From Botryotinia globosa (taxonomy: Eukaryota > Ascomycota > Leotiomycetes > Helotiales > Sclerotiniaceae), in NCBI GenBank assembly GCA_014898425.1, contig RCSZ01000006.1, positions 1,860,001 to 1,924,000 of the forward strand: a DNA stretch of 64,000 bases, read 5' to 3'. Position numbers and translations under genes: made by a program. This document shows positions 47,047 to 59,128 of the stretch, piece after piece; the stretch's first letter is position 1; the number at the start of each line of letters is the position of its first letter. The notes under the pieces were generated by a model, which saw only the letters and a list, made by a program, of their open reading frames with translations, made no database searches and was not told the origin of the DNA.

Positions 47047-48608
47047 GAAAATGCATCCATTCATATTCTCAGAATCAGAATCAGATCAGGGCAGAATGAA
47101 ATTCTCCATCGATTGGAAGAACGGTGGGTTTGATGATAAGATCGAGATTGATGACAAGGCAAGATAACAGATCCAAAAATATCCCGTGTGGTGTGTGATG
47201 ATCACAAGGAATATCATATGAACCCTAGGGACTCGAGTGCCGAGGGAATGTGAAATCACATGACTAAACATCACATGGTTGTAGATCTCGTGATACATGT
47301 AACGTGATCCATGTAACGTGATCTTTGGTATCTATCTTTTGATGGCGAAGCGACATGATTGAAAATGGGAGAGATGATGTATAAAACGTAGAGCTGGTAG
47401 TTCGTTCACACAGTCCACACACAGTAGATTGATGATGTGATTATCTAAAATACCTACCTACTATACACATGCCCAAAAAACGAGGACTATATACAAAGCT
47501 ACCGACAGATGATGGATGATATTTATGTCCATGGTATACATCAAGGTTGAGTGTCAATTGAGTCTTTGACAGTTACAATGTAACATGTATGTCAATCGGC
47601 TCATAGGTATGAAGACAATAAGATAGAATCTATAGTATCATTCAATCTTTGAAATTTTGGTGTTCCTGGTGTTCCGGGTGTTTCTGGTGTTTCTGCTCTG
47701 AAAGCAGCGACTTGGGTGACTGCAGAAGGAGAATTGAAGTCGTTTGCAACTTCCTCATTTCCTCATCTATCCGCTTCGATCAATTCATTATTCTCCCGAT
47801 AATTACACAAACTACGAAAAGTCCTTCCTGATCTCAATCTTCTCTTGTCTTCTTGTCTTCAAAAAAAAAGACATCCCATCAATCTTCGTCGTTCAACAGA
47901 TTAATATTACGTATACTCCAAGGCTTTCCAATATCTGTCAGGTATGTCTTAAATTCTTGTCCAGATACCTCAACTTCCTCATGCCTCCCCCGTCTTTTCC
48001 CCGGGTGAGAGATAGATTCGTCAACTTTGTTGTCGCGAATCAGCGAGACATTCAATGTTGAGTTCCACAATTGAGCTGCCATAATCTCCGCATCTTTACC
48101 ATGCCTTTATCTATCTGCATACACGAATACCGGTCTCTGGAACATCTCCCTTCTGGACTTTTCCACCTTCAAAGATACGCCATGAATTGACAACTTAAAG
48201 CAGATCAATTGAGCAAACAGCCACTCTTTACTTACGAACATTGATCATCATAATATCTACGGGACCACTCTTCAGCGTGAGTGGCACTCTCGCTGGTACC
48301 CTTGAAGCTCGAATGACTCTACTGATCCTTATACAGTACTCCACGCAATCCAATTCCAAAGCATCAAGCCAGTGAGCAGTACCTTTCTCCTTCCGTCTAA
48401 TGGGAGCACTTGCGGCAAGACGGTCACCGCATAAAGTCTGCGTCTTTCTATTCAATATACCTGGATATTGAACATCCATCTGGGTATCAAACTGGCAATG
48501 TTGATATTTCACTTGAAACACCTCTTCCAAGTGAAGATTTGATTGGAACTTTCAATCATTGGATCCTGAGCTCTTGACTGACGTGTTCATTTACAGTAAC
48601 CGATCGAA

Positions 48609-48800
48609 ATGGCAACTATCCAAATCCGCGAAGCTACACAACAATTTGCTAAGAGACAGAACTGGGCAGCTCGTGAGCCTGGTGTTATTGTTGTTTTCGC
48701 CATTGTCTTCATCGTAGCATCTGGACTTATCGGTCTCCAAATATCTCGATGGGTCTCTCGCTATAAAGAAAAGCAAGCAGCAAAGCGTTCCACTGTCTGA
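48609..48800 (+). CDS. 63-residue single-pass membrane protein
   Basis: Short frame with a good ATG context (GAAATGGC). The N-terminal 23 residues are polar (MATIQIREATQQFAKRQNW), then one strongly hydrophobic helix (about 26-46, VIVVFAIVFIVASGLIGLQI), then a basic tail (SRWVSRYKEKQAAKRSTV). This is a textbook tail of an N-out/C-in or small inner-membrane protein. A TTACAG acceptor 12 bases before the ATG, with branch-site-like CTGAC upstream, suggests a 5' UTR intron and so a real spliced gene. I do not recognise a named family. Confidence 0.7.
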   Translation: MATIQIREATQQFAKRQNWAAREPGVIVVFAIVFIVASGLIGLQISRWVSRYKEKQAAKRSTV

Positions 48801-49796
48801 TCAAGCATTCATGTCAATACGAAAGGAATCATGAAGCATGTGGATCTCGTCATCTCAAGGGGTGGGGTGTAGAAGGTCGATCTCAAACTTCGTTGTGATA
48901 GTATGTAGAATCTTGAGGGGACTTGGGAGTCAACGCTTAATTGGTAGAATCCCATTGTGTTGCTTTGTTGCTACAGGTGCTGAGGATGAGCTCACCTCTT
49001 GATTCATCGATCGAGTTCGATGATCCAGATATGAGGTCCAGATACTTGCTCTAATCAATGGACATCATGTAACATCACGTTTTCGCTAACTCTGATACGT
49101 TTCGTTACGGAATTCGTGAACGTCTAAAGAGGACCTCTATGTCGATAAAAATAAATTTTGTTTGCTTAGTTTTGAGAACATTCAATCTTACCAAATAGTT
49201 TACTTACGGGAAGTCGAAAAAATCTTGTTTGTCGTTATGATAAAAGCCAAGAAATATGGGGCGAAGGTCCCTGCACAACATTTTATACTCCGATGGTTTT
49301 GATGGTGTCAACTACTGAAGATCAACAAAAGAATAAGTGAGGAGCGGCATAAATATATCTGAACCCCTTTCTTCAGTGGGAGCAAAAGAGAATTCTTTTG
49401 TAAAGCTATTGATCTTTATTCAGAGCTGCAGACTATCACCTTGTGTGACATGCTATCTCAGCTAGGATTATACTATATTCCAAATCATTGATGACGATAT
49501 TCCAAGAGTTTTCTAGCATCAAGGGCACACCAATACCTAACGGTCTCTCTAGTGAAGGCAGTTAGCTGTCAAAGTTTGTTGATCATGCATCTGCAAACTG
49601 GTTAGTCGCACCGAGTGGTGAACATCATGGTGGTACTACTTGTATTCAATTTCTCGGCCCGCAGATCGCAATTAGTACAACACATTTTATATGTGGTGCC
49701 TATATTACTACCGACGGCCTCTAACGGTTTTCGACTTCTTCTTCTTCTTTTCCCTTAATCAGCATTTATTCACTGTGTTAATTTTTAACTATAATC
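48801..49796. other. spacer between small membrane gene and hydrolase gene
   Basis: 1.0 kb; a CTTCTTCTTCTTTT pyrimidine run at about 49737-49753 precedes the hydrolase start. No gene seen. Confidence 0.45.
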
Positions 49797-51099
49797 ATGC
49801 TTAAAGTCTCTGTTGCTGTCGTCGCAGCCAGCTTGGGCTTCATTGAAGCTAAGTCTTGCACTGATATCTCTATTCCAATTTCTATCAATGCTCGAAATGG
49901 CAATTTCAATATTCCACCTCTTTCTGATTCCACTGCCGTCACAAAGCTCGCGCAAGATTTCCTAAGAGCTGGGCAAAATTACAGTGCATCTACGTTATCA
50001 GGATTCACTACGGTAACTGGCCAATACAATATTGCTGCGACTGTTTGTGTACCAAGCGAGTCGAGCAGTAACTCTGATTCATGGCAATTCCTTACCCATG
50101 GAATTGGGTTCGATAGATCGTGAGTACAAAGCTACACTTTTAGATATAGCTACTGATTACAGATATAGGTACTGGGATTTGCCATTCAACAACTACGACT
50201 ACTCATACGTGGATGTTGCTGTTGACCAATATGGCTATAGCACTTTAGCTATCGATCGCCTTGGAATAGGTGAATCCTCAAAAGCGGATCCAACATCAGT
50301 CATTCAAGCTCCTGCCGAGCTTTCGGCAATTGTAGAAGTGACAAAATTACTACGTGCAGGCAACTTGCCAGACGTCGAGATCTCAGAGCCAAATAAGATC
50401 GTCCATGTCGGCCATTCTTTTGGTTCAATCTTATCATATGAACTCGTTTCGGCATACCCAAATATCACAGATGGACTCATTCTTCAAGGATTCTCCTTTG
50501 ACGGTTCTGCCCTACCCCAGACAGTTGCAGGGTTCAATATCCAATCTGCATCCGTGAACCAACCTTATAAATTTGGCGCTCCTTCCATCGTCTCTCTCTT
50601 CGGTTCCGTAATCTCTCACTTCGGGAGCACGTTTGGCAAAATAGGATGTTTCTACACCGCCGGCTTAAACAAAGATACGGGTAACATCTACGCCCAAGAT
50701 CTCGCCGACGGCTATCTCACCTGGGCCAATCTCGGCGCGAACCAATTCAATTTCCTCGCCCCTCCCTTCTACGATCCGGAAATCGCAGAATACACTGAAA
50801 AACACAAAGAGCCCTTTACGGTGGGAGAACTCCTCACGTTGGCGGCGCAACCGGCTTCCGCGCCGGAGTTTGAGGGCCCGGTGCTGGTGCTGACGGGAAA
50901 TGAAGATGCGATTTTTTGTGGCGGGGATTGTATGGCGGGGGGCGGAAATAAGCTGGAGATGGTGGGAGGAGCGTTTCCCAGGAGTAGCAAGTTTAGAGCT
51001 CGTGTGTTGAGCGGCTGTGGACATGCGGTTAATGTGCATTTTGTGGCCGGGGAGGCGTATAGGGTTATGAATGAGTTTTTGGGGGAGGAGGGGATTTAG
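49797..51099 (+). CDS. secreted alpha/beta hydrolase
   Basis: Two exons, 49797-50119 and 50169-51099, give 417 residues. A signal peptide (MLKVSVAVVAASLGFIEA) is followed directly by the mature protein. The fold shows the oxyanion-side motif THGIGFDRS, the nucleophile elbow VGHSFGS (Ser191), a candidate acid Asp353 in LTGNEDAIFCGG, and His392 in SGCGHAVNVHF. Several Cys (IFCGGDC, SGCGH) suggest disulfides, fitting secretion. Likely an esterase or lipase-like enzyme; the substrate is not evident. G+C at codon third positions rises in the last 400 bp. Confidence 0.9.
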
Positions 51100-51721
51100 G
51101 ATGGGATGAGAACTATTTATTTAGTTATTTATTGTCTTGAAGTGAGAGAATTTGTAATTTGTAATTTGTAATGAATTATGAGATGGGTTGGATAGATGAT
51201 AGATGGTAAATAGATAGATTAGTGATGAGGATGCGGATGCGGATGCGGATGAAAACAAGAATGAAAATTATTTGATGCTTGAAGAGAAAGAGAAAGAGAA
51301 AGAGAAGACGAGATGAGATGAGATGAGATGAGGTAAGGTGAAGCAAGCAAGAAAGAGTTTTGATTTTAAGTGAGTGTAATCGTTGGGGATTAGCACCGAA
51401 ATGAGAGATATACTTGTTTCCGAGAGAAGGAAGGAAGGAAGGGAGGGAACAGGATAAGTTTTGGTTGGTTGATTGGTTGAAGAATTGATGTCTATTTGTC
51501 TATCTCATCTATTTGAATGTATCATGATATATATCTAGGCGTGTTGTGCGAAGCACACTGAGATATTATCTTATTTGAAGATATATCTATCTGTCTGGAT
51601 ACGTGATCGCAGTCTCTAATTCCTTCCTCGGAATTCGAGTTTGAAGGTTAAGGTTGAGGTTAAGGTTACCTTTCGCCGGATCCTATTCTATGAATACCTT
51701 TCTATCCTGGAATCTCATTCC
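51100..51721. other. convergent spacer with purine repeats
   Basis: Between the ends of the hydrolase and MFS genes. Contains GGATGCGGATGCGGATGC (about 51230-51250), AGAGAAAGAGAAAGAG (about 51286-51306), GATGAGATGAGATGAG (about 51311-51331) and GTTAAGGTTGAGGTTAAGG (about 51646-51668). Confidence 0.7.
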
Positions 51722-53458
51722 TCATACCTTATACCTGAAGCCTCTCTGACCCGCCGCCACGGTACCCTCATTCACAGCTCCATCGACCACCTCTCCCCTA
51801 TCCAGCTTCTTATTCAAGCGGACCAGCATCGTGCGCAACATCAACGCGGCACACATGGCCATGAAAATCATTCCGCAATTCACACTCATCGCGACGACGT
51901 AGCGGGGACCCGCACTACTGGGATACATGTAACTTGAATAGATACTGCTCGCATTACTCACCGCATTGATGAAGGCCAAGGCCACTGCTCTCTTAGCCGG
52001 GGGACGCGGTAGCGTGTTGGAGATCCACGCGAGGGCGACGACGAAACCGGTGTAGCAGCCGGGAACCATCATCATCATGGCGAGGTAGCGGGGCGCGATA
52101 CTGGTGGTTGCGGCGGCGAGGATGAATGCGATGAAGGCGAAACAGAGCGGGATGACGACGTGGAGGAAGCGCTCGCCCGTTTTATCGGCGTGCCACGCGT
52201 TGAACATGGAGGTGAAGAGGGCGAGGACGTAAGGGGGAGCGGTGAGGAGGAGAGATTGGATGCGGCCATATTTTAAGGTTGCGACGACGGTTCTGTGGTG
52301 TGTTAGACTCTTGTTTTCTCGGATCATGTTGGACGTGGGGGATCTTACGGGAAGAAATTGGTAACGGATGCAGCGGAAACAATACCAAACAAGATGATCA
52401 CCAGAATATAAGTTTTGATATCGGTAAATGCGAGTTTCAAGCCGTGCCTGAAAGTTTGCTGATGGCTGTCCACCCAATCGTCCATGCCGACATCCTCCTC
52501 CAAACGCCAAACAGCCAACTCTCGTTCCCGGTCTGTCAACCAAGCCGTGGTGCGAGGGAAATTGGGTAGGATAAAGTAGGCCGTAGCGGCAATGACAACG
52601 GTGATTGCACCTTCGATAATGAAGAGCCATCTCCAGGCTAAAAGACCATGGACTCCATCCATCCCACCCGTGATACCTGCAGCGATGAGACCCGAGAAGG
52701 CGCCGCTAATAAGTGATCCGGAATAGAGGAGTGCAGTGCGCAAACCTAATTCCTTGCGGGTATACCAACATGAGAGGTAGTAGAGACAGCCGGGCTATGT
52801 AGTGTTAGGACTTGCGATGTATCGAATCGCCACACGCGTTGAAACTTACAAAATAAGCAGCCTCTATGAAACCGAGGAAGAATCTACACACAAGAAGACC
52901 CGCGAAATTTTGGGTACCAGCGGTTGCACCTGATATCACACCCCAGATCATCATTGCTCCGGGAAGATATAATGCTGGTTTACCTATCTTGTTCAAGAAT
53001 AAATTGGAGGGAATTTGCATGAGGAGGTATCCTACGAATAGGATACTGACACAAGTCTATGGATATTAGCTTTTAGCACCCATGAATCCATTACTGCATA
53101 CCTGATATTGATCTCCCACTAAATTCAAATCTTCCTCCATTCCTGCTAATCGTGCTGCTGCAATATTGTTCTACCATGATTTAGCAAGCATCTAAACAAA
53201 TGGTTATTAGAGTAATTAACGCACCCTATCTAGATAATTCATGATATACATCAGAATGACCATAGGCAACAATCTCAGATCGATTTTCCTTTTGAGTTTG
53301 GCTTCAATACTGAGGCGTTCTTCAGGAGACAAGGCCGCGATCCATCCTGGCGGTTCAAGAACTCGAAGACCGGGATCGATTACCGCAGCTGATGTCGTCG
53401 AATCATCCTTGTCGACGTCTTCTACATAATCCGAGTGTGCCTTGACAGTTGGCGCCAT
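51722..53458 (-). CDS. MFS permease of the Dal5/anion-cation symporter type
   Basis: Five exons, 53458-53225, 53170-53102, 53056-52850, 52794-52349 and 52292-51722, give 508 residues, the usual size. TM1 reads LLPMVILMYIMNYLDRNNIAAARLAG, the classical signature of the allantoate/nicotinate/pantothenate permease family. Further family blocks are QIPSNLFLNKIGKPALYLP, CRFFLGFIEAAYFPGCLYYLS, RWLFIIEGAITVVIA and WISNTLPRPPAKRAVALAF. Takes up an organic anion or vitamin-like acid with protons; which one cannot be read. It is convergent with the secreted hydrolase, which could supply a substrate, but this is only a neighbourhood argument. Confidence 0.93.
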
Positions 53459-54566
53459 AGTCTCGTTACTTGAGTCGCTTTATTGCTGTGTTTCTGATGT
53501 AGCTAGCTCGGAAGCTTTTTCAGATATCAGGTCTGTGGTTATGTTACCTACACTAATCTTGGTGTGAGGTATTAATTGTACCACGGAGTCGAGATCTCGT
53601 GGTGGTCGTCCAAAAGAAGAGAAGCCAAGTAAAAGTTTGATATCACAGACAAAAACATCCAGAATTGAGAAAAGCTTGATGGAATGCCATCTAGATAGAG
53701 AGAACGCCTTTTAATCATTAGCACATTTTCATTGGGGCAAAGAAGTGAATTACGCATGTCAGGTCAGAAGGTATCATGATCATCAACATCTAAAATCTGC
53801 AACTCCAGTCATTAAGCTTGCTTTGGTAGTATCGCTTGATTATCAGTGCCTGTCATATTGCCTCACCTGCTATTCGACGGGTGAACTCTGCGGGGGAGGA
53901 AGGGCAAAGGAGCGATCAGTAACAGGGGATAGCAGTGCCGACGAGAATGCGGGGGTTGTTGATCTTACTGGGGAAGTTAGCCGAGAACTCCACAATTTAA
54001 CCGGATTCTCTTGAACTCTCTTTTCCATGATTCTGGATCTTTGATCTTCTCTTGAATAACTTCCCCTCATTGCCAAGAGTGGAAAAGTGGGAAGTGTGGT
54101 GAGTGAGTCTACCGTTATGTCCCGCTCCAAGAAACTCTCAATAATTTTGATAAATTGAGATATGTCAGCCTCTCGGCCAACACACCTGTCATGATGATAA
54201 ATTGAACTAGTAGCGCGTGTATCTATCCCGAGACAATACGGACTACATAGTATATGCATATGGATATTATCATACATGGGGGTTTCCCCGAACTGATTAT
54301 GCTAACCGATAGCTTCTACATTCATTGGTTCGGAGTTTATGCAAATAGCGAAATTTCCGTCTTAGCATTCCCAATACATCGGGACACTTATAGCATTGGC
54401 GACGGCAGTGTAGTGAATAGCTAGTAGTGAAATGCTTCTTTTCTTGTATCGAGAATTCTGCGTTGTGATCTGTAGAACGGTTTATCTGGGCACATCTTGG
54501 TAGCCTGGCCTACGAGGTTGATTGGATGCGTGGATTGACGTAAGATCAGAGCATTTGTTGGGATTA
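53459..54566. other. spacer upstream of the Dal5-type permease
   Basis: 1.1 kb. A 135-codon frame on the minus strand (53870-54277) has no recognisable domain and I do not call it. Otherwise promoter and 3' flank. Confidence 0.45.
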
Positions 54567-55144
54567 TTAAAGTTTCGGTTGTGGTTGGAGGATCTTCTTG
54601 AGTCCTTGTTTGATTGTGTCGTTCATACCTCGCGTTGCTGGTCGGCCAGTCTCTCTATCAACAAACACGTGAATAATTTCTCCCACTGACTTGACTTCTT
54701 CAACTCCCCTCTCGAATAACCCAATTTCGTAGGTAACACTGCTATTCCCAAGCTTGTTGACACGTAAAGCTAGATCAGCGACAGCTGGAAATGCGATTGA
54801 GCCAAAGAAATCACCATGGGAGTGCACAACTAGGCCGTACTGAGAGGAGGTGGGTGGATGCAGACCACAATGTTCGATAAGGTATGAGTTTACGATTGAA
54901 TCGTACCTTCCTCTAGTCTTAGCCATAGAGTATACCCAATGTTCTCGATGGGACTTACAGAAAGTTATAAATGCTATTATTCATATGGTCATACATATCA
55001 TTATCAGACCTCCAGCTCTTGTGTTAGCTCATTGCGATCTGCGTTGAGGCGTGAAGACGTGAAGAAACCATACCAGCGTGTTCTATATTCCAGAGCGTAG
55101 CCATAATCCTCTCGCCTTCTTCTCTTAAGCTCTCCATGTGACAT
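54567..55144 (-). CDS. 4HBT hotdog-fold thioesterase
   Basis: Three exons, 55144-55074, 55009-54959 and 54906-54567, give 153 residues. The short 51-nt middle exon carries the catalytic signature: RTRW then SDNDMYDHMNNSIYNF, with the Asp of the 4-hydroxybenzoyl-CoA thioesterase class. It is followed by VVHSHGDFFGSIAFP and VTYEIGLFERG, the central strands of the fold. The family hydrolyses acyl-CoA thioesters. The N-terminal 20 residues are basic (ELKRRRRED), without a clear targeting signal. An acyl-CoA of unknown chain length is the expected substrate. Confidence 0.9.
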
Positions 55145-55702
55145 ATTGAATAGTACTTAGTTCTTATTTTCTCGAGATACAAGATATTAAAGAGAACATA
55201 TAAAAGGTGGGAGATTTGGAATGGACGACGTTTGAAAAGGAGAACACGTTTAAGAGGGTTGTTTTCAGCCGAGGTATGTCTGAATGCTCCATTCCACGGG
55301 TAACCTAGACGACTCTAAGACAAACTATGATGCTATTGGAAATAATGGGCATTAAATAGCAAAGGATTCTCAATGAAAGTTCATATCATGCGCCGGAATG
55401 GATGTTCTCAACTTTTATTTGAAAGGTTCAAGTCCCGGGGCACTATGTATGTCAACAGGAACAGGAGGTCTTGAGGAAGTATACCCAGGCGAGCCAGGTA
55501 CATACTGCAATCATTAGATTGATGATCAACGCTACACACCGCCTTGGGCAGAACATAATTTTCTAAATTGATCTGGACTTGCGCATCATAATTTCGACAA
55601 ATCGTTACCAGTTATTTGCATTATCTCTCACATTAATTTGAATCCGATCAAGTGGCTCCTTCACCTCGAATCATTGCGCTTTTGGCCCGTAGGGCTGGAA
55701 GA
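55145..55702. promoter_or_regulatory. divergent promoter region, thioesterase and pseudouridine synthase
   Basis: 558 bp between two start codons. The synthase frame stays open upstream to a GTG at 55652, but the first ATG is 55703. No RNA gene. Confidence 0.45.
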
Positions 55703-57126
55703 ATGAATCCTACTATGGCACTCGTCGAAACCTCAGTTGGATATCCTCCTGTGGAAGAGAAGAAACCATTTGTAGAACCCCCCGCAGTTGTGATTACACC
55801 TTCCGATCCATGGCCGCGACCATATTATTTAGATAATGGGTTGCGCAGAGTCGCGCCGTACCATTTCACCTACAATACATACTGCAAACAAAGATGGAGA
55901 GGAAGAGAAATATTGGATATATTTTCAAGTGAATTTCGAGACAGGCCATTAGAATACTACGTACGTTAGGCATGATTCAGAATAATAAGAAGTCTTACTG
56001 ACAGGCGTAGAAAGATGCTATGGAGCGCGGAGCCATCGCTGTGAATGGAAAACCCGTCGAGTCAACTTCACAAATCATCAAGAATGGAGACGTTATATCA
56101 CATACCTTACATCGACATGAGCCTCCTGTTACTGCTCTGCCAATATCGGTCGTACATGAAGATGAAGATATCATTGTTATCAACAAACCTTCCGGCGTCC
56201 CCGTTCACCCAGCTGGTCGATATAATTACAATTCCGTAGTTGAGATTATGAGGGCTGAGCGCGGCCATGGCTGGAACCCACTACCGTGTAACAGATTGGA
56301 TAGGCTAACCAGTGGTATCATGTTCATTGGAAAACATGCCAAGGCCGCAGAAGCATTAAGTTTACAAATATCAGGACGCACTGTCAGAAAAGAATACATA
56401 GCACGAGTGAAAGGAAAATTTCCAGACGGAGAGGTGGTGTGTGATATGCCAATTCTGCAGATATCACCAAAACTGGGGTTGAATCGTGTGAGGGCAAATG
56501 GTAAAGCTGCCCGCACGGTTTTCAAGCGCCTGGCATATTATCCTCCAGAACAAACTGAAGACAACTCCGAACAGACAGAACTAAATCAGTCGAGACCATC
56601 AATAACAAAGGAAGGCTACTCGATCGTTAGGTGCCTTCCAGTCACTGGTCGTACGCATCAGCTTAGGGTTCATCTACAGTTTCTAGGCCATCCTATTGGC
56701 AACGATCCTATATATTGCAATCAACGTGTATGGGGAACAAGGCTTGGAGCAAATGACTCGGACGCAACTCAGGATACAGATGAAGACATTATTACTCGTC
56801 TTTCGAGGATGGGCAAGTCAGAAGTTGCTGATGCTGTAGCCTACCATGATGAAATGGTAGACGAATACAATAAGAAGAAAGCCGAGAAGATGTCCGGAGA
56901 GCTATGCGAAGTATGCCAGACCCCATTATATACCGACCCTGGTGAACAGGAGTTATCTCTATGGCTTCACAGCCTTCGTTATGAAGATGCTGGAGGCTCT
57001 TGGAGTTACGTGAGTCCTCTCCCAGCCTGGGCTTTACCTCCTGATGGTATGGATGGACCAACCGAAGTTGGAGGTATGGAAGAATTAGTCGAGGCAGTGA
57101 AGGAAGAGAATCCTGAAATTGCATGA
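55703..57126 (+). CDS. PUS9: RluA-family RNA pseudouridine synthase, Pus9/Rib2 type
   Basis: Makes pseudouridine in RNA, in yeast at position 32 of tRNAs (Pus9 mitochondrial, Rib2/Pus8 cytosolic). Two exons, 55703-55960 and 56011-57126, give 457 residues. An S4-like RNA-binding region (about 65-115, RPLEYYKDAMERGAIAVNGKP) precedes the catalytic domain with VINKPSGVPVHPAG and CNRLDRLTSG (Asp183 catalytic), then CLPVTGRTHQLRVHLQFLGHPIGNDP. The C-terminal part has a CEVCQTPLYTDP motif and LWLHSLRYE. The deaminase domain of Rib2 is absent, so it is not the riboflavin-pathway fusion. Start: first ATG in the open frame. Confidence 0.92.
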
Positions 57127-59128
57127 GCCACCACACCTTGAATGTCATGCCTATTATCGACCTTGTTTCGATGTCTCCTTCTGGATTTACTTAGTTAGGT
57201 ACCAAGAGAATCTATTCAGATCCATGTCATAAACACCATAGGGACTAACGACATCCATGATCTAACTCTTTTTGACTCTTTACACTGCATATCACGGAAG
57301 GCGGGCTGTTTTTATGTGGGTAACCTTGGAAAGGAATTATATTTGTCTAGAAGAGGTAGTACGAGGGAAGATCTCATGCTCCACTTAACTAGCTAATCTA
57401 CGCAAAGACTTCCTCCTCAATTCACGTCTTCCTTCTATCACTTTGATTGTAGGTTTTGGTGAGGGCGATAAGATGTTGCTATCAATCTTCCGGGAGCTTC
57501 CAAGTAATGCCGCGGGAGATCGAATTGGCCCCAACGCCCACGTGTGATAACGCACGGATTCGGGAATGCCGATCTTTGATTTCAGTTAATAAATTTTGAT
57601 ACATTTGTGAAATTCGTTGAATTTGGAGGACTTTTGCAATCTGGATCCTCAAAGAGTGCTCGGAAAGCCTCAAGAGTTGGCTGTTGTAGTTGCCATGACT
57701 GCGGCTCATCAGTACTTGGATATTAGCATCGTTACCATCTATCTGCTGACCACAGGAACGGATACTCGAGTACAGTTTATGATACATGTGAGCGGAGATA
57801 CTGAATACTACCTAGGTATAACATCGATATCTTGTTCACGAGACTACTGGGTCTTGAAATCTATGTATTTGTAAATTCTTCAACAATTGGATTTAACTAC
57901 ACTGTCATAGTCACCGCTAGAAATTCACTGATTTATTCCAACAATAGGAGACCTCGGGACTACTGCATTCCAAGGTTATTAGCATTGGAATATCTAATCC
58001 GATTTGAGGGCTTGAGTCCCGGTAAAGTTATAAGCCGATGTGATTTATGTACGGGAATGTCGAGCTAATCAATTAAGGAGAATATATACGGATGAAGTAC
58101 ATAGTGCGTGTGTATGTATATACGATTCGCAGAAGGGACGGCATTAACCATCTTAACTACGAAGTATTAGTTTAGAAATCTATAATCGAACCTTTTTTCC
58201 CCCATACATCACATCCAAGTCAAGTTCGATTGAGTTCATTAACTTCGTCCATACGAGATGCTATTTTCGGAGTTTCATTGGTAAACCTCTACCACCGTAC
58301 ATACTGCCTTCCACCATTTAAACCTACCTACCTTCGTCGTCCAGCTAGATTCCGAGGAGTAACCTACAAATGGAAATACTCTAATGCAGATAGCCTCGCT
58401 TTCGGGCTCTGGATGATATGCTAGGTATCTAGTACCGTCTTCAAAGGCTGAGTTAATTATACTTTAATTTTCAAATTCGATCTCGTTCGAATATCTTCCA
58501 AATCCCTCAAGCTTCCTCACAAGCTCACAATCCGTCTGCGCCACGCCACAATTACTTGCACTACTGGTCAAAGTAGTTTGGAGCCAAAATTCGTGCGTTT
58601 TGGCACTAGCTCACTACTTGGGTACTTACAGTAGAGCAACGACGACCGCCCAAACGTTCTTTAATCTTCTATCTTCTATCTCACAACTCATCCTTATATG
58701 CATCATTTCATATACTGATTCATCTTGTTTGGAATCGGTGCAACTTCCGTCATTGCAGTCTGCCCCTTCAGGTCTTATTATCCTCTGCTGTGCCGAAAAG
58801 TTCAAAGTAACTTCACAAGCAAGCTCGAACGACGTTTCCAAGTAGGTGATTTTCAGATCTCCAAACTACCGCAAGCCAAATATACAACCATCTTTATTCC
58901 GCAAAATTCGAGCTTGTTAGGAATTTTTCTATCTTGTTTTTTACCATTCCAATCGAAGTTTCACACGTGGAAAAATACATCTGCAGCCAGCTTTCACGTT
59001 GCCAGAATTTGATTCTAAAGTAACGCACGTACCCCAAACGATACGATCCATGGGCCACGAGGAAATCCAGGGGAACATCTGATTTGTGTTATAATCTACT
59101 CTTGCAACCATTTACAAAGTCTCCAATC
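57127..59128. other. gene-free spacer, 2.0 kb
   Basis: 3' flank of the synthase and upstream region of the bZIP gene. Short frames only; no recognisable RNA gene or repeat. Confidence 0.5.

Larger units (their letters stand above)
43775..48608. other. gene-free region with many simple repeats, 4.8 kb
   Basis: The longest stretch without a gene here. It separates two divergent genes. All frames are short, start mainly without ATG, and show low-complexity translations. It holds several micro- and minisatellites (listed separately). A long regulatory region, non-coding transcripts or decayed repeats are all possible; I could not find inverted-repeat ends or a transposase. Confidence 0.6.

Noticed and set aside
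48228..48530. 100-codon minus-strand frame upstream of the small membrane gene
   Set aside because: No domain features, and it lies where the leader of the plus-strand gene should be.
53870..54277. 135-codon minus-strand frame
   Set aside because: Translation has no family signature; likely chance.
55420..55440. B-box-like GGTTCAAGTCC suggesting a tRNA gene
   Set aside because: The bases on both sides do not form a T-stem, and no A box, anticodon arm or acceptor stem could be placed.
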